Part shown: one piece after another, positions 6,255-7,576 of the stretch | Position numbering within the stretch: position 1 is the stretch's first letter | Layout of the letters: each line of letters starts with the position of its first letter | Assembly (NCBI GenBank): GCA_945292135.1 | Contig: CALYRA010000037.1 | Span: 1-7,576 of the forward strand | Length of the DNA: 7,576 nt | Direction: 5' to 3' | Source: an uncultured Dysgonomonas sp. | GTDB lineage: Bacteria; Bacteroidota; Bacteroidia; Bacteroidales; Dysgonomonadaceae | Notes under the pieces: model-generated | The model's input: the letters and a program-made list of their open reading frames with translations, nothing else | Databases searched by the model: none | What the model was told of the DNA's origin: nothing | Position numbers and translations under genes: made by a program

Positions 6255-6273
6255 TTACTTTGTTTCATCAAAA
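6255..6273 (+). promoter_or_regulatory. Predicted core promoter of rtcB
   Basis: TTACTTTG (6255-6262) fits TAnnTTTG except for T in place of A at the second base, the same deviation as at the operon promoter. It is followed by N4 and ATCAAAA (6267-6273), also shared. No -33 TTTG is present at normal distance; the palindrome occupies that region. The expected start near 6269 leaves a leader of roughly 22 nt. Confidence 0.55.
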
Positions 6274-6291
6274 TAATAAAACTAAAAAGCT

Positions 6292-7576
6292 ATGATCGAA
6301 TTAAAAGGAAAATATAATCAAGATTGTAAGATATTCTTGGATGAAGTTGAAGAAGGAGCTATCGAATTAGTACAAAATATACTTAATAATGAAATATCAG
6401 AAGGTGTACGAGTTCGTATCATGCCCGATACTCATGTCGGAAAAGGAATTGTGATTGGTTTTACAATGCCAATGACGACAATGATCAATCCAAACTATAT
6501 TGGTGTCGATATAGGTTGTTCCGTAACAAGTTTCAAGTTAAATAGACGACTTGATACGGCTGAACTTCCACAAATAGATAAGAAAATACGAAAAGCTGTG
6601 CCGATGGGTCATAATATCCTAAAAGGTAATGATTTCAATTATTGGTGGATAGAAGAATATATGCAGACTGTTACTGACAATGTAAATCAGTTTATCGCTC
6701 AATGGAATAACCGTTTCTTGGAAAATAAACCGACAATGATTATTGACCGTGAATATATCTCACAGCTGTGTAAAAAAATAGGCGCCAAAGAAAAAATGTT
6801 TTATAATTCGGTCGGTTCTTTAGGGGGAGGAAACCATTTTATCGAAATTGGAGAATCTGCAAAAGATGGTTCTCATTATCTGACTATTCATTCAGGTTCG
6901 CGAAATTTCGGATTGAAAGTGTGTAATTATCATGCAAATAAAATGGTAGCTCCCAAATTCAGACCGCAAGAGTATCACGATGAATTTAAGTATATCACTC
7001 AGAACACGATTCCGACATCAGACATCCCTATCAAATTATCAGAATTAAACGAACGATACGGTGTTGGTAAAAAAGAATTACTATTGAAAGGGGAAGATAT
7101 GTATGAGTATTTGATAGATATGGTTATAGCTCAAACTTATGCGGAATTTAACCATCGAGCAATGGCTCACTCTATCTTTGTCGGGTTACGTGATATAGAA
7201 GCAATAGATGTGATACATTCGAAGCATAACTTTATTGATCCGCAAGACTGGGTTATCCGAAAAGGAGCAATCAGGGCTTATAAAGGAGAGCGAATGATTA
7301 TTCCGTTCAATATGCGAGACGGATTATTAATTTGCGAAGGAAAAAGTAATGTCGATTGGAACTGTTCCGCCCCACACGGAGCGGGACGAATATTAGCTCG
7401 TAATCAAGCTTTCAAGACTTTAGATATGGCTGATTTTGAAAAAGAGATGGAAGGTATTTTCTCAACATCTGTATGTAAATCAACTATTGACGAAGCTCCA
7501 ATTGCATCTAAAGATAAAGATGTAATTATAAATGAGATTCAGGATACCGCCATCATATTAGATAAAGTTAAACCAA
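6292..7576 (+). CDS. rtcB: RtcB-family RNA ligase, 3' end just outside the window
   Basis: RtcB is a GTP- and Mn2+-dependent RNA ligase that joins a 2',3'-cyclic phosphate or 3'-phosphate end to a 5'-OH end, repairing RNA cut by metal-independent ribonucleases, including toxins. The 428 visible residues hold the full motif set: MPDTHVGKG (44-52), GVDIGCS (71-77, metal ligands Asp73 and Cys76), GSLGGGNHFIE (175-185), HSGSRNFG (200-207), IHSKHNF (308-314), IRKGAIRAYKGERMIIPF (322-339) and SAPHGAGR (359-366), in which His362 is the expected guanylated residue. EAP (401-403) marks the approach to the usual C-terminus, so only a short tail is missing. ATG 6292 gives the standard N-terminus; there is no Shine-Dalgarno sequence. 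It has its own promoter with the palindrome found before the RlaP operon. No RtcA cyclase or archease gene is in the window, though either could lie downstream. Confidence 0.96.
   Translation, partial: MIELKGKYNQDCKIFLDEVEEGAIELVQNILNNEISEGVRVRIMPDTHVGKGIVIGFTMPMTTMINPNYIGVDIGCSVTSFKLNRRLDTAELPQIDKKIRKAVPMGHNILKGNDFNYWWIEEYMQTVTDNVNQFIAQWNNRFLENKPTMIIDREYISQLCKKIGAKEKMFYNSVGSLGGGNHFIEIGESAKDGSHYLTIHSGSRNFGLKVCNYHANKMVAPKFRPQEYHDEFKYITQNTIPTSDIPIKLSELNERYGVGKKELLLKGEDMYEYLIDMVIAQTYAEFNHRAMAHSIFVGLRDIEAIDVIHSKHNFIDPQDWVIRKGAIRAYKGERMIIPFNMRDGLLICEGKSNVDWNCSAPHGAGRILARNQAFKTLDMADFEKEMEGIFSTSVCKSTIDEAPIASKDKDVIINEIQDTAIILDKVKP

Overview
The window looks like a chromosomal segment of a Bacteroidota (Bacteroidales-like) bacterium. 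The base composition is AT-rich, starts lack clear Shine-Dalgarno sequences, one promoter matches the Bacteroides TTTG / TAnnTTTG pattern, and the protein families (Rob-type AraC, WYL regulator, RlaP nucleotidyltransferases, RtcB) fit that group. No 16S rRNA or other phylogenetic marker is present, so the genus is not fixed.

Layout. (1) Positions 1-487, minus strand: an AraC-family regulator cut by the window edge, with an in-frame coding-like stretch upstream of it broken by one TAA. (2) Positions 639-2406, minus strand: a two-gene unit made of a secreted SH3-like protein of unknown role followed, 10 nt later, by a WYL-domain transcriptional regulator. (3) Positions 2407-2538: a divergent control region. 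(4) Positions 2539-5841, plus strand: a tightly packed operon. It encodes a protein with a CxxC motif and a ParB/sulfiredoxin-like DGHHK region, a first RlaP-type nucleotidyltransferase, an unknown protein that is probably one gene split by a frameshift in a run of eight A, and a second, larger RlaP-type nucleotidyltransferase. (5) Positions 5842-6226: no intact gene, but a decayed coding remnant. (6) Positions 6227-7576, plus strand: a second promoter and an RtcB RNA ligase that is complete except for its last few residues.

The centre of the window reads as an RNA-repair locus: RtcB joins RNA ends carrying 2',3'-cyclic or 3'-phosphate to 5'-OH, and RlaP proteins are polymerase-beta-fold nucleotidyltransferases associated with RNA-repair operons. 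The most informative signal is non-coding. The operon at 2539 and the separate rtcB gene at 6292 are preceded by the same module, TACGC-N9-GCGTA-N12-CTTTG-N4-ATCAAAA, with identical spacing. The first copy also covers the -33 element of the promoter that reads back toward the WYL regulator. I infer a small regulon in which the WYL protein, or another factor, binds the palindrome, controls both repair units together and adjusts its own expression. That regulator-operator link is a hypothesis; the repeated module itself is directly visible.
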